Origin: Ignavibacteriales bacterium
GTDB taxonomy: Bacteria > Bacteroidota > Ignavibacteria > UBA10030 > SZUA-254
Assembly: GCA_016214905.1 (NCBI GenBank)
Contig: JACRMQ010000007.1
Span: 1,005,695-1,069,694, forward strand
Reading direction: 5' to 3'
DNA: 64,000 bases
The notes beneath the pieces were generated by a model. That model saw only the letters and a program-made list of their open reading frames with translations. It was not told the DNA's origin and ran no database searches. Shown here piece by piece: positions 18,241 through 27,083 of this stretch; the stretch's first letter is position 1; each line of letters begins with the position of its first letter. Position numbers and translations under genes: made by a program.

Positions 18241-18292
18241 TTGTGAGATATATCACCTTTTTATTTATATATAAAATTATTTGCGAATGCCC

Positions 18293-18321
18293 TTGACATA
18301 TCAACGGCTTTTGTATATATT
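18293..18321 (+). promoter_or_regulatory. Near-consensus sigma-70 promoter of the membrane protein/regulator operon
   Basis: TTGACA (18293-18298), 17 bp and TATATT (18316-18321). This is the best promoter match in the window. Transcription should start near 18328, 30 nt before the ATG at 18358. Confidence 0.7.
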
Positions 18322-18357
18322 CTAGTATTAAAATATCAACGAATATTAGCGAGAATA

Positions 18358-19488
18358 ATGCGTCAAAGTTTCAAAATTATATTGATTTGGGGAATGATCC
18401 TTTTTATTTATTTTGTATCACTCTCTCTTTTTTCTACATCAACGTCCCCGTTCTCCGCTCATATTAATCAATTAGTTCAATCGTTACTTTTTATCATATC
18501 TATTTTTATTCTTCTAAAAGAACCAAATCGTAGAAATCGATTTATATTTTTAAATTTTGCAATATTCTTTAGCTTGTCATTATTTTCTTTGGGATATGAT
18601 TTCATTCATAGAGATTTATTTATTCAAAAATATTCTCGGCATATATATTTACAATATGTATCAATTGCGTATATTACTCTGAATTCTTTCGCAGTGGTAT
18701 ATTTAGTTATTGATTTACTCTTCCGAGAATTTAAAGTGTTTCAAAAATATTTATGCACCACGTTTATCATCGGCGCAGCTACCCTACTCGTATTTTATCC
18801 TTATTTCAGCAATCCAAAATATTTATATGAAACGAATGATATTAAACAGTATAAAACACTCGATGATTTTGTTCAAACTCATCGTTCAGATATAGGATCG
18901 AGCGGGCTTGATATAGCATTGCAGGTGACATTAAAATCATGGTCTGATGGTCATGAAGTTGCTGAGTTATTACCTGAGGAGAATTTAAAAAGAATTCAGA
19001 GTTTAATACCTTATCTCGAAAAGGATAATTGGAGAATACTACTGTGGGCTCCACTTTACAGACAAATTATTTATATCGAAGTATTAATCATCGGTTTCAT
19101 ACTTCTTTTTTTTGGATACCAATATAAAAAAGATCCACCTCAAGGTGCATATATAGATAAAATTATGTTTCTTGTTTTGCTATTAAGTTCCATGGACATT
19201 ATTCATAATTGGGGTTTTATTAAAAGTGTTGAGTGGGGATCTATGACCGAATTGTTTACAATCGGTCAGTATATAACGGTATTTGCAGAGCTCATGATGG
19301 TTCTGTTTTTTGCCTTGCGACTCAAGTTTATTAGTTCAGTTCAAGGTGAATTTTATGAAACCGAAATTGCAACACATCCTGAGAAAGTTAGCAGATGGAG
19401 AGATTGGGTAGATAATTTGGTACTTGCTCAATTTTTTAACTATAAGATTTTTAATGGTAGATTATTTCAGAATCCTTCTGGAAAATAG
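18358..19488 (+). CDS. Polytopic membrane protein of unknown function
   Basis: A 376-residue protein. About five hydrophobic helices fill residues 5-148, then a roughly 85-residue polar segment (about 150-235) and about three more helices. A soluble basic tail of about 50 residues ends the protein. The layout, with a large loop between membrane blocks, resembles sensors or transport-like receptors, but no known domain is recognised. No Shine-Dalgarno sequence is clear. It is followed after 32 bp by the AAA+ regulator and shares its promoter, so a sensing role is plausible but inferred. Confidence 0.65.
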   Translation: MRQSFKIILIWGMILFIYFVSLSLFSTSTSPFSAHINQLVQSLLFIISIFILLKEPNRRNRFIFLNFAIFFSLSLFSLGYDFIHRDLFIQKYSRHIYLQYVSIAYITLNSFAVVYLVIDLLFREFKVFQKYLCTTFIIGAATLLVFYPYFSNPKYLYETNDIKQYKTLDDFVQTHRSDIGSSGLDIALQVTLKSWSDGHEVAELLPEENLKRIQSLIPYLEKDNWRILLWAPLYRQIIYIEVLIIGFILLFFGYQYKKDPPQGAYIDKIMFLVLLLSSMDIIHNWGFIKSVEWGSMTELFTIGQYITVFAELMMVLFFALRLKFISSVQGEFYETEIATHPEKVSRWRDWVDNLVLAQFFNYKIFNGRLFQNPSGK

Positions 19489-19520
19489 GTCAATTGCGAA
19501 TGTATTATTGAGAGGTTAAA

Positions 19521-20549
19521 ATGGAAAAAGAAATTAAAACAAAAAATACTGAAGAGCAGAAAACAACCGGTATGGAATATCCAATTATTGGCAAAAGTCG
19601 ATCCATAGAACAACTTATCAAGCAAATCAATTCGCTCGCAAAAACTCGTCGTGATGTTTTGGTAATCGGGGAAGCTGGTATTGGAAAAGGGGCGGTTGCA
19701 AAAAATATTCATTCAACCGGCAGCCAAGAAGGCGAACACAAACCGTTCATGTCAATTAACCTCTCAGTGCTCGATGATAAAGAATTAGAAGCTGTGCTGT
19801 TCGGTTATGAGCGTGGTGGTGATGGATTGCCATACTCTACTAAACGTGGTCTATTCGAGTTGGCTAATGGTGGTACCGTTCTTATCGAGGAAATCGAGGA
19901 AGCCAGCTTTCGGAATCAGATGAAAATTCTCTCATTCATGAATGAAAGGGCAACACGCCGCATCGGCAGTGTGAAAGCAGAACCGATAGATATCAGATTG
20001 ATTGTAACCGTAAAGGAGGATCCAAGAATTCTTGTTGAAAAAAGAAAATTGATGGATGATTTAGTCATTAAGATGAACGATTTCGACAGGATTGTGATTC
20101 CACCGCTCAGGGAAAGACCTGAAGATATTCCTCTTCTTATCAAACATTTTGCGAATGAATTGTGTCATGAACTTGGAATTGGTGAACTGGTAATAGATAT
20201 AAATGCGATTGATGTTTTAGTTAGGCAAACATGGCGCGAGAACATACGTGAACTGAAAGCCGTCGTCGATAAATCGGTTCTCTTTTCAAACAGCGGTCGT
20301 TTTATGCTTCCACCCGAGCTCGTGGATGAAAAGACCGAAGTTGTAAAAATGATTAACAACATTGCAAATGGGCAAGATTTTATTCTCGATCGTTCTCTTG
20401 ATGCGATAGAAAAAGGTATTATTGAAAGGGCGTTACAAAAATTCGCATTTAATCAATCGCGCGCCGCCTCTTTTTTGGGTATGACAGAACAAACTCTCCG
20501 CTATAAGCTTAAACGTCTTAATATAGCGAGTGCAAGAACACGCGTTTAA
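19521..20549 (+). CDS. AAA+ Fis-type transcriptional regulator lacking the GAFTGA motif
   Basis: A 342-residue protein with the AAA+ core of sigma-54 enhancer-binding proteins and a C-terminal Fis helix-turn-helix (about 300-335). Walker A is GEAGIGKG (50-57), Walker B ends in EE (VLIEEI) rather than DE, and PPLRERPEDI is intact. The sigma-54-contacting loop GAFTGA is replaced by a segment around GYERGGDGLP (95-104). The two arginine-finger positions appear to be Met and Lys. There is no receiver or other N-terminal sensor domain. It probably does not activate sigma-54 in the usual way and may repress or work through a partner. AGAGG before the ATG supports the start. Confidence 0.83.
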   Translation: MEKEIKTKNTEEQKTTGMEYPIIGKSRSIEQLIKQINSLAKTRRDVLVIGEAGIGKGAVAKNIHSTGSQEGEHKPFMSINLSVLDDKELEAVLFGYERGGDGLPYSTKRGLFELANGGTVLIEEIEEASFRNQMKILSFMNERATRRIGSVKAEPIDIRLIVTVKEDPRILVEKRKLMDDLVIKMNDFDRIVIPPLRERPEDIPLLIKHFANELCHELGIGELVIDINAIDVLVRQTWRENIRELKAVVDKSVLFSNSGRFMLPPELVDEKTEVVKMINNIANGQDFILDRSLDAIEKGIIERALQKFAFNQSRAASFLGMTEQTLRYKLKRLNIASARTRV

Positions 20550-20573
20550 TATCTAACAAATATTTTAGTACAT

Positions 20574-20600
20574 TGCCCTTCCATTCCGAAGGGCATTTTT
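20574..20600 (+). terminator. Intrinsic terminator after the AAA+ regulator
   Basis: An 8-bp stem (20574-20581 with 20588-20595), a 6-nt loop and T5. It ends the membrane protein/regulator operon just before the end of the convergent glycosyltransferase. Confidence 0.85.
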
Positions 20601-20603
20601 ATT

Positions 20604-21704
20604 TTATGTAAGAGATCTTTTTTTCCAGACCACGTTTCGACTAAAAAATGCGATAAATGGAATAACTAAAACATATATCAAGAAATACAGTAAAAATGGG
20701 AATACAAATTTAAAATATTTCCTTACTCTGAATCGTCCTAATATTTTTTCAAGAAAAATCATTTCTCCAATACTTGTTATTACAAATGCAACCGCTGTAA
20801 TTTTAGGATCCAGGAAAAATAATGATATCAGTATAAGAAACTTAGCCATCCACCCAACAAACATTATCAAATATCCTCTCAAAATCATATCGGTGCCACC
20901 AACACCCCACCGTTTTTTTTGACGATATAATTGTTCCCAGCTTTTACAGGCACTGCTCTGTACTAAACAATTTGGTTCAAGAGGGAATTTAATTTTGTAC
21001 TCCGTTCGTTGTAAGATCGATTGAACCAGGGCATAATCTTCTGTTACACTGAATGGAATATCCTTGTAACCGCCAACCTCTTTGTATGCTTGCATTCTTA
21101 TGGCAAGATTATTTCCAATCGCAGTTAATGGAATCTTTAAACCCGATGTTGCAGATGCAAGCCCGAAAAGAAATAACCAATCGAGTGCCTGGATCCCCTC
21201 GAATGAACGATTTGCGTTTAACAACGTGAATCCACCCACGATACCTGTATCATCACCGAAATATTTTACAGTTTCCTTTACCCAGTTTTTTGGTACGCGA
21301 CAATCGGCATCTGTGAATAATACTATTTCACCTATCGCTGTTTCCATACCCTGGGCAATCGCATTTGCCTTTCCGCGTAGATTCCCGGTGCCAGTCGTGG
21401 TTGTGACCATTCTAAGATTTCTTCCGGTATGAGCAAATGATTGAACTATTTCCGGTGTTTTATCAGTCGATGAATCGTTGACGATAATAATTTCAAATTT
21501 ATTTTCGGGATAATCGATTTTAAGAAGGGATGTTATGCAATCACCTATGAATTCCTCTTCATCGCGGGCGGCAACCATTATAGTTACATAGGGTTCATAC
21601 CCGAGTTGTTGTGAAAGATGATCCGATTTCCAAATCCCTATTCGTAGGATTATTAGTTCGATCAGATATATTCCGATTGCGGTAAAAAGTATAATCAACA
21701 GCAT
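20604..21704 (-). CDS. Membrane-bound family 2 glycosyltransferase
   Basis: A 366-residue protein with one N-terminal helix, a GT-A catalytic domain and about three C-terminal helices. Catalytic motifs are complete: VNDSSTDKT for the nucleotide, FTDADCRV for the metal, TEDYAL for the base and QKKRWGVGG for the acceptor channel (the Q-x-x-R-W form of processive or ceramide-type enzymes). The product could be a glycolipid or polysaccharide. It stands alone, divergent from uridine kinase, away from the main polysaccharide locus. Confidence 0.85.
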   Translation of the reverse strand: MLLIILFTAIGIYLIELIILRIGIWKSDHLSQQLGYEPYVTIMVAARDEEEFIGDCITSLLKIDYPENKFEIIIVNDSSTDKTPEIVQSFAHTGRNLRMVTTTTGTGNLRGKANAIAQGMETAIGEIVLFTDADCRVPKNWVKETVKYFGDDTGIVGGFTLLNANRSFEGIQALDWLFLFGLASATSGLKIPLTAIGNNLAIRMQAYKEVGGYKDIPFSVTEDYALVQSILQRTEYKIKFPLEPNCLVQSSACKSWEQLYRQKKRWGVGGTDMILRGYLIMFVGWMAKFLILISLFFLDPKITAVAFVITSIGEMIFLEKILGRFRVRKYFKFVFPFLLYFLIYVLVIPFIAFFSRNVVWKKRSLT

Positions 21705-21804
21705 TAAAAATGATTTTATGAATTCGATGGTTAATGTAAAAAAACATTTCCATCAAAACAATTTTAAGTTGGAATTACACTCGGATTCCATTATATTTAT
21801 CGTT

Positions 21805-22434
21805 ATGAAAACGCCTCTCGTAATAGGTATTGCCGGTGGAACAGGATCGGGTAAAACCACTGTAACAAAAAAAATCCTGAATTCACTTGATCCAGCTAAT
21901 GTCGCTGTGCTTCGTCATGATTATTATTACAAAGATCTATCTTCTTTTGGTTCTCTATCACCACAAATGATAAATTTTGATCATCCCGATGCGCTTGAAA
22001 CCTCACTCCTAATCGAACATCTTCGGGAATTACGATCAGGTAAACCTATCAGACAACCTAACTACGATTATACAACTTACAAACGATTAGATGCTATCTC
22101 TGTTATTGAACCAACTGGTGTAATCATCGTTGAAGGAATTCTGATATTCCTTGAGAAAGCATTACGCAAATTAATGGATATTAAAATCTTTGTAGATACC
22201 GATGCCGATGAGAGACTTCTACGTCGATTAAAGCGTGATTTATTAGAGCGTGGTCGGTCGATTGAGTCGGTAATGGAACAATATATCTCCACCGTTAAAC
22301 CGATGCATCTTGAATTCGTTGAACCGTCAAAGAGATGGGCGGATATTATCATACCCGAGGGTGGCGAAAACGAAGTTGCGATAGATATGGTTGTAGTCAA
22401 GATTCGAGAGATGTTAGCCCGGAATCCAAAATAA
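21805..22434 (+). CDS. udk: Uridine kinase
   Basis: Phosphorylates uridine and cytidine to the monophosphates in pyrimidine salvage. The ATG at 21805 gives a 209-residue protein of normal length with Walker A GGTGSGKTT starting at residue 11. An upstream ATG at 21718 would add 29 residues not expected in the family. YYYKD, NFDHPDA, PNYDYTT and the lid motif RRLKRDLLERGRS are all present. Transcribed away from the glycosyltransferase; no Shine-Dalgarno sequence is evident. Confidence 0.94.
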   Translation: MKTPLVIGIAGGTGSGKTTVTKKILNSLDPANVAVLRHDYYYKDLSSFGSLSPQMINFDHPDALETSLLIEHLRELRSGKPIRQPNYDYTTYKRLDAISVIEPTGVIIVEGILIFLEKALRKLMDIKIFVDTDADERLLRRLKRDLLERGRSIESVMEQYISTVKPMHLEFVEPSKRWADIIIPEGGENEVAIDMVVVKIREMLARNPK

Positions 22435-22537
22435 TATTTCCCCCTAATTTTGCATGCCGCCTTGTTAATATGGTATTTGATTCCCACCTCTTAATTTGGT
22501 ATATTTTTTCAAATTTATATTAATTTCTCCCAATCTA

Positions 22538-23824
22538 ATGACAAAAAATTTATCCGGCATCGGTTCACAGATATCTGCATTGCGCACCAATTATAATAAA
22601 ACGATTCTACCGAACGGGCTTCGAATTGTAACTGAAGAAATTCCTTATGTTCGGTCTGTTTCGGTTGGGGTTTGGATTGATGTTGGATCGCGCGATGAAA
22701 TTGAATCGACTAACGGAATTACTCATTTCATTGAGCATATGGTATTCAAAGGAACGAAACGATTCAACAATCAGCAGATTGCGCGAAGTTTGGAATCTGT
22801 CGGCGGATATTTGAACGCTTTCACAACCAAAGAACATACTTGCTTCTATGCACGGATTTTAGATGAACATGTAGAGCGAGCGTTAGATGTAATTTCAGAT
22901 TTAATTCAACATCCAACACTCAACATCAAAGAGATTGAAAAAGAAAAATTGGTTGTTTTGGAAGAACTTAAAAACATCGAAGATGATCCCGACGATTTGA
23001 TTCACGATGTTCTTGACAAAAATGTCTATAGGAAACATTCTCTAGGTTATCCTGTCATTGGAATTGCTGAAAATATTAAGAGTTTTACCCGGGTGCAAAT
23101 GTTGGAACACATTCAAAACCACTTTACTCCCGACAAAATGGTTATTGCTGCTGCAGGCAATCTGGATCATAAAGCATTTACAGATCTGGTAGCAAAATAC
23201 TTTATACTCAATTCTAAAAAGAAATTTAGTTCGAATCGTGATCAACATCCGGGGAAGAGTTTCTTAAATACAGAAACGATTGAGAGGCCAATTAATCAAG
23301 CGTACGTTTGTATCGGCACCCGCAGTTATAGTATCCACAGCAATATGCGGTATCCGTTGTTGTTGATGAATACAATTTTAGGTGAAGGGATGAGCTCGCG
23401 CTTGTTTCAGAACATCAGGGAAAAATATGGTTTTGCTTATTCAATCTTTTCATTTGTCAACCTGTTAAGCGATACGGGTATATTCGGTGTTTATGTAGGT
23501 ACAGATAACCATAACATCGAACGGTCTCTTGATTTAATATATCGGGAATTGGATAAATTGAAGGATAAGGAAATTAGTAAAGCCGAAATATCGCGAACGA
23601 AAGCTCAGATGAAAGGCAGTTTAATGCTTGGGCTTGAAAATATGTCGAACCGAATGATGCGGCTTGGCAGCGGTGAGTTATACTTTAACCAGTATATTTC
23701 TCTTGATGAGGTAATTAAAAATATAGATGCGATAAATGCGGACAATGTGCTTGATATCGCGAATAAGTTATTGCACAAAGAAAAATTCTCCACGGTAATA
23801 TTCAAACCAAAAAAAGAAAATTAA
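22538..23824 (+). CDS. M16 family zinc peptidase (processing-peptidase-like)
   Basis: With the ATG at 22538 the protein has 428 residues and no signal peptide, so it is cytoplasmic. The inverted zinc motif HFIEH is at residues 63-67, with a downstream acidic helix (VVLEELKNIEDDP) that supplies the last ligand. The second half carries the expected non-catalytic M16 fold (GEGMSSRLFQNIREKYGFAY). This is the YmxG/PqqL-like single-gene form that degrades peptides as a homodimer. A longer reading from 22496 is not supported by the family. Confidence 0.9.
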   Translation: MTKNLSGIGSQISALRTNYNKTILPNGLRIVTEEIPYVRSVSVGVWIDVGSRDEIESTNGITHFIEHMVFKGTKRFNNQQIARSLESVGGYLNAFTTKEHTCFYARILDEHVERALDVISDLIQHPTLNIKEIEKEKLVVLEELKNIEDDPDDLIHDVLDKNVYRKHSLGYPVIGIAENIKSFTRVQMLEHIQNHFTPDKMVIAAAGNLDHKAFTDLVAKYFILNSKKKFSSNRDQHPGKSFLNTETIERPINQAYVCIGTRSYSIHSNMRYPLLLMNTILGEGMSSRLFQNIREKYGFAYSIFSFVNLLSDTGIFGVYVGTDNHNIERSLDLIYRELDKLKDKEISKAEISRTKAQMKGSLMLGLENMSNRMMRLGSGELYFNQYISLDEVIKNIDAINADNVLDIANKLLHKEKFSTVIFKPKKEN

Positions 23825-23924
23825 TTTCGATTATACTAAAGTGAATTGATACCGCTCAATGATTTCTTAAAACCGATTCTTGTTGCGTCTTTATGATTTT
23901 AAGAAGATGAGTGAAAGGAATTTT

Positions 23925-25361
23925 ATGATATATAAATCGTCACTAAATCCTAATCTATTAATCGCTGAGTACGCGGTGAGAGGACCGATAGTAATCAAGG
24001 CACAGCAACTTGAAGAGCAGGGAAAGAAAATAATATACTGCAATATCGGGAATCCTCAGGCACTAAAGCAAAGACCTTTGACCTATATCCGGCAGATGTT
24101 AAGCTTGGTTGAATACCCTGAACTGATGAACCAATCTGAAATAGTAAGAAGCTACCCGCGTGATATTGTCGCGCGGGCGAAAGAATTTTTAAAAAAACAT
24201 CCGCATGGAACCGGCGCATACACGCAAAGCGCAGGTATACCTTTCATCAAACAGGCTGTTGCAGACTTTATCAGTAAGCGCGATGGCATTTCTACGAATA
24301 AAGATTACATAATTCTAACAGATGGCGCAAGTAAAGGTGTTCAGGCGGCGTTGATGGCGCTTCTGAAAGCACCTCAAGACGGATTTATGATTCCGATTCC
24401 TCAATACCCTCTTTACAGCGCAAGCATTTCTTTGTATGGCGGAAAACAAATCGGTTATTATATTGATGAGACGGGACGCTGGCAATTAAATAAAAATATC
24501 CTGGAAACGAGCATCGCAAAAGCAAAAGCCGATGGAATCAATCCTGTAGCTATTGCAGTTATTAATCCCGGGAATCCGACCGGCGCGATTCTCTCATTGG
24601 AAAATATCAAAATGATAATCGAGTTCGCGAAAAAATATTCACTCTCGATTCTCGCCGACGAGGTTTATCAGGAGAATGTATATGATAAGGAAGTGAAATT
24701 CCATTCACTTGCCAAAGTGATGCACCTGATGGGTGAGAAGGATGTTTCTCTATTCAGTTTTCACTCTGTCTCCAAAGGATTTCTTGGAGAATGCGGACAC
24801 CGTGGAGGTTATACCGAATTCAGAAACATCCCTGCCGATGTCATGGCTGAATTAGTAAAACTCCAATCTATCAGTCTTTGCGCGAATGCGGTTGGGCAAA
24901 TTGCAACCTACCTCATGGTTGCGCCACCTCAGCCGGGTGATGATAGTTATGATTTGTATGTCAAAGAGAGAGATTATATTTTAAATGAATTAAAAACAAA
25001 GGCAGAAATCTTAGGAAGAGATGTCAATAAAATTCCCGGTATGTCGCTTGAAACTCCACAAGGTGCCATGTACGCTTTTGTGAAGTTTGAACTTCCTCAT
25101 GATCGGAAAATAGTTCTTGATAAAATGAGTGAAGAAGAAAGAATAGCTTATGAGGCGAAGCGGGATTCCGATTATTGCATGGCGTTGCTTGAAGAGACAG
25201 GAATTTGTGTTGTTCCCGGGTCCGGATTCGGCCAGATCACAGGTACTCTCCATTTCAGAACAACATTTTTACCACCCAAAGATGAAATCCAAGAATTTGT
25301 GGAAAAGTTGAAGAATTTTCATATAATATATACTAATCGTTTGGCTGATTCTTATAAATAA
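23925..25361 (+). CDS. Class I aminotransferase, alanine-aminotransferase-like
   Basis: A PLP enzyme of about 478 residues resembling the eukaryotic-type alanine aminotransferase, including SLNPNLLIAEYAVRGPIV near the start and the EYPELMN/SYPRDIVARAKEFL segment. The cofactor lysine lies in HSVSKGFLGECGHRGG, and NPGNPTGA binds the cofactor phosphate region. It probably interconverts alanine and pyruvate with 2-oxoglutarate. AAAGGA precedes the ATG at 23925. ATG at 23907 and TTG at 23880 are alternatives that add 6 or 15 residues. It lies just upstream of nuoG, but a shared function is not obvious. Confidence 0.88.
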   Translation: MIYKSSLNPNLLIAEYAVRGPIVIKAQQLEEQGKKIIYCNIGNPQALKQRPLTYIRQMLSLVEYPELMNQSEIVRSYPRDIVARAKEFLKKHPHGTGAYTQSAGIPFIKQAVADFISKRDGISTNKDYIILTDGASKGVQAALMALLKAPQDGFMIPIPQYPLYSASISLYGGKQIGYYIDETGRWQLNKNILETSIAKAKADGINPVAIAVINPGNPTGAILSLENIKMIIEFAKKYSLSILADEVYQENVYDKEVKFHSLAKVMHLMGEKDVSLFSFHSVSKGFLGECGHRGGYTEFRNIPADVMAELVKLQSISLCANAVGQIATYLMVAPPQPGDDSYDLYVKERDYILNELKTKAEILGRDVNKIPGMSLETPQGAMYAFVKFELPHDRKIVLDKMSEEERIAYEAKRDSDYCMALLEETGICVVPGSGFGQITGTLHFRTTFLPPKDEIQEFVEKLKNFHIIYTNRLADSYK

Positions 25362-25402
25362 ATTTTCTAGTAATTCGAAAGATATAAAGAATATAATATT
25401 TC

Positions 25403-27082
25403 ATGGTAAAAATTACGATAGACGAAAAATTATTCGAGGTTGAAAACAATCTTACCATAATCCAGGCGGCACGGCAACATGGCATTCACATTCCGCATTT
25501 TTGCTGGCACCCGAAGTTGAGTGTCTCAGGCAATTGCAGGGTTTGTTTGGTGGAAGTTGAAAAAATGCCAAAGCTCGTTATTGCGTGTTCAACTCAGGTA
25601 GCAGATGGAATGATTGTTCGCACAAACTCTGATCGGGTGCAGAAAGCACGGAACGCGGTTCTCGAATTCATACTGATAAATCATCCTCTCGATTGTCCGA
25701 TCTGTGACGAAGCGGGTGAATGCAAACTCCAGGATTACGCATATAAATATAGCGTCGGTGAAAGTCGTTTCGAATTCGATAAGGTGAGAAAACCGAAGCG
25801 TGTTGAACTTGGACCAAATGTTATGCTCGACACCGAACGGTGCATAATGTGTTCACGTTGCATACGTTTCTGCGATGAGATTGCTAATAAACCGCAGTTG
25901 GTATTTACACAGCGCGGAGATCATGTTGAGTTAACTACATTCCCCGGCCAAAAACTTGATAACGATTACTCAATGAATGTAATCGATCTGTGTCCGGTGG
26001 GCGCCCTGACGAGTAAAGATTTCAGATTTAAAGCGCGTGTTTGGGATATGTCTGCGACAGATACAATTTGCGTGGGATGTTCACGAGGATGTAATACAAA
26101 AATGTGGGTAAGGAATAATGAAGTGCTACGGCTTACACCGCGTTTTAATTCGTCTGTGAATCAATACTGGATGTGCGATCACGGCAGATTGAATAGTTTT
26201 AAAAATGTAAATGCCTCGAACAGGATTAAAGCGCCAATGTTTAGAAAAGATGGGATACTGATTGATGTCGGATGGGATGAAGCGATGGCGCGCGCTGCAT
26301 CGGAACTCAAGTCGTTCAAGAAGAATGAAATTGCCGCGCTCGGTTCTGCATATTCAACGAACGAAGATAATTTCCTACTTGCGAAGTTGATGAATTACAT
26401 CGGTGTCCATCGGATTGACTTTATCCCACACGTAGAAGATGGAAAGCAGGACTCATTTTTAATCAACGCAGATAAAACTCCTAATTCTACGGGTGCCCGG
26501 TTTGTAGGAATTAAACCTGAATCAAATGAATTTTCTTATCGTGCTATCATAGATGATATCCGCAACGGTAAAGTAAAAGCCCTGTATGCTCTTGATGATG
26601 ATATCGCCGCTCTTCCCGAAATAGCGGAAGTGCTGCCTAAGTTAGAATTTCTTATAGTTCATGCATCGAATGAAAACGAAACTATCAAGTATGCCGATGT
26701 TGTATTTGCAAGTTCCACTTACGCCGAGAAGCATGGGACATTCACTAATTTTGAAGGGAGAGTACAGAGAAACAAACCCGCAGTTTCAACGCTTGAACAC
26801 GATCGTGTGTTGGATGGGATGCCGTTAAGCCGGTTAGATAAGTTCGGCGCTCACAATGATCGGTGGACTAAAGGTATCAAGCGCGATACACGCGCCACTT
26901 GGCGGATCATCAACAGTATCGCGGCAATCTTGGGCGCGAAATGGAAATACAATAAATGTGAAGATGTTTTTGCTGAAATAGCTTCTACAAATTCTTCGTT
27001 CAACGGATTAACATACGAAAAAATCGGTGTTTCGGGAGCGTTGTTACAAAAATCTCAAGAGCAAGTAACGGTGAGATCATAA
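25403..27082 (+). CDS. nuoG: NADH-quinone oxidoreductase subunit G, short form
   Basis: Iron-sulfur subunit of the peripheral arm of complex I. The 2Fe-2S domain has cysteines at about 34, 45, 48 and 62. HPLDCPICDEAGEC (from about 94) gives the His/Cys3 cluster. CIMCSRC with CPVGAL gives a 4Fe-4S cluster, and CVGCSRGC starts the molybdopterin-like domain with its own 4Fe-4S cluster. At 559 residues it is much shorter than the roughly 900 of E. coli, because the molybdopterin-fold region is truncated. The cluster residues are all kept. nuoH follows after one base. Confidence 0.92.
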   Translation: MVKITIDEKLFEVENNLTIIQAARQHGIHIPHFCWHPKLSVSGNCRVCLVEVEKMPKLVIACSTQVADGMIVRTNSDRVQKARNAVLEFILINHPLDCPICDEAGECKLQDYAYKYSVGESRFEFDKVRKPKRVELGPNVMLDTERCIMCSRCIRFCDEIANKPQLVFTQRGDHVELTTFPGQKLDNDYSMNVIDLCPVGALTSKDFRFKARVWDMSATDTICVGCSRGCNTKMWVRNNEVLRLTPRFNSSVNQYWMCDHGRLNSFKNVNASNRIKAPMFRKDGILIDVGWDEAMARAASELKSFKKNEIAALGSAYSTNEDNFLLAKLMNYIGVHRIDFIPHVEDGKQDSFLINADKTPNSTGARFVGIKPESNEFSYRAIIDDIRNGKVKALYALDDDIAALPEIAEVLPKLEFLIVHASNENETIKYADVVFASSTYAEKHGTFTNFEGRVQRNKPAVSTLEHDRVLDGMPLSRLDKFGAHNDRWTKGIKRDTRATWRIINSIAAILGAKWKYNKCEDVFAEIASTNSSFNGLTYEKIGVSGALLQKSQEQVTVRS

Positions 27083-27083
27083 T

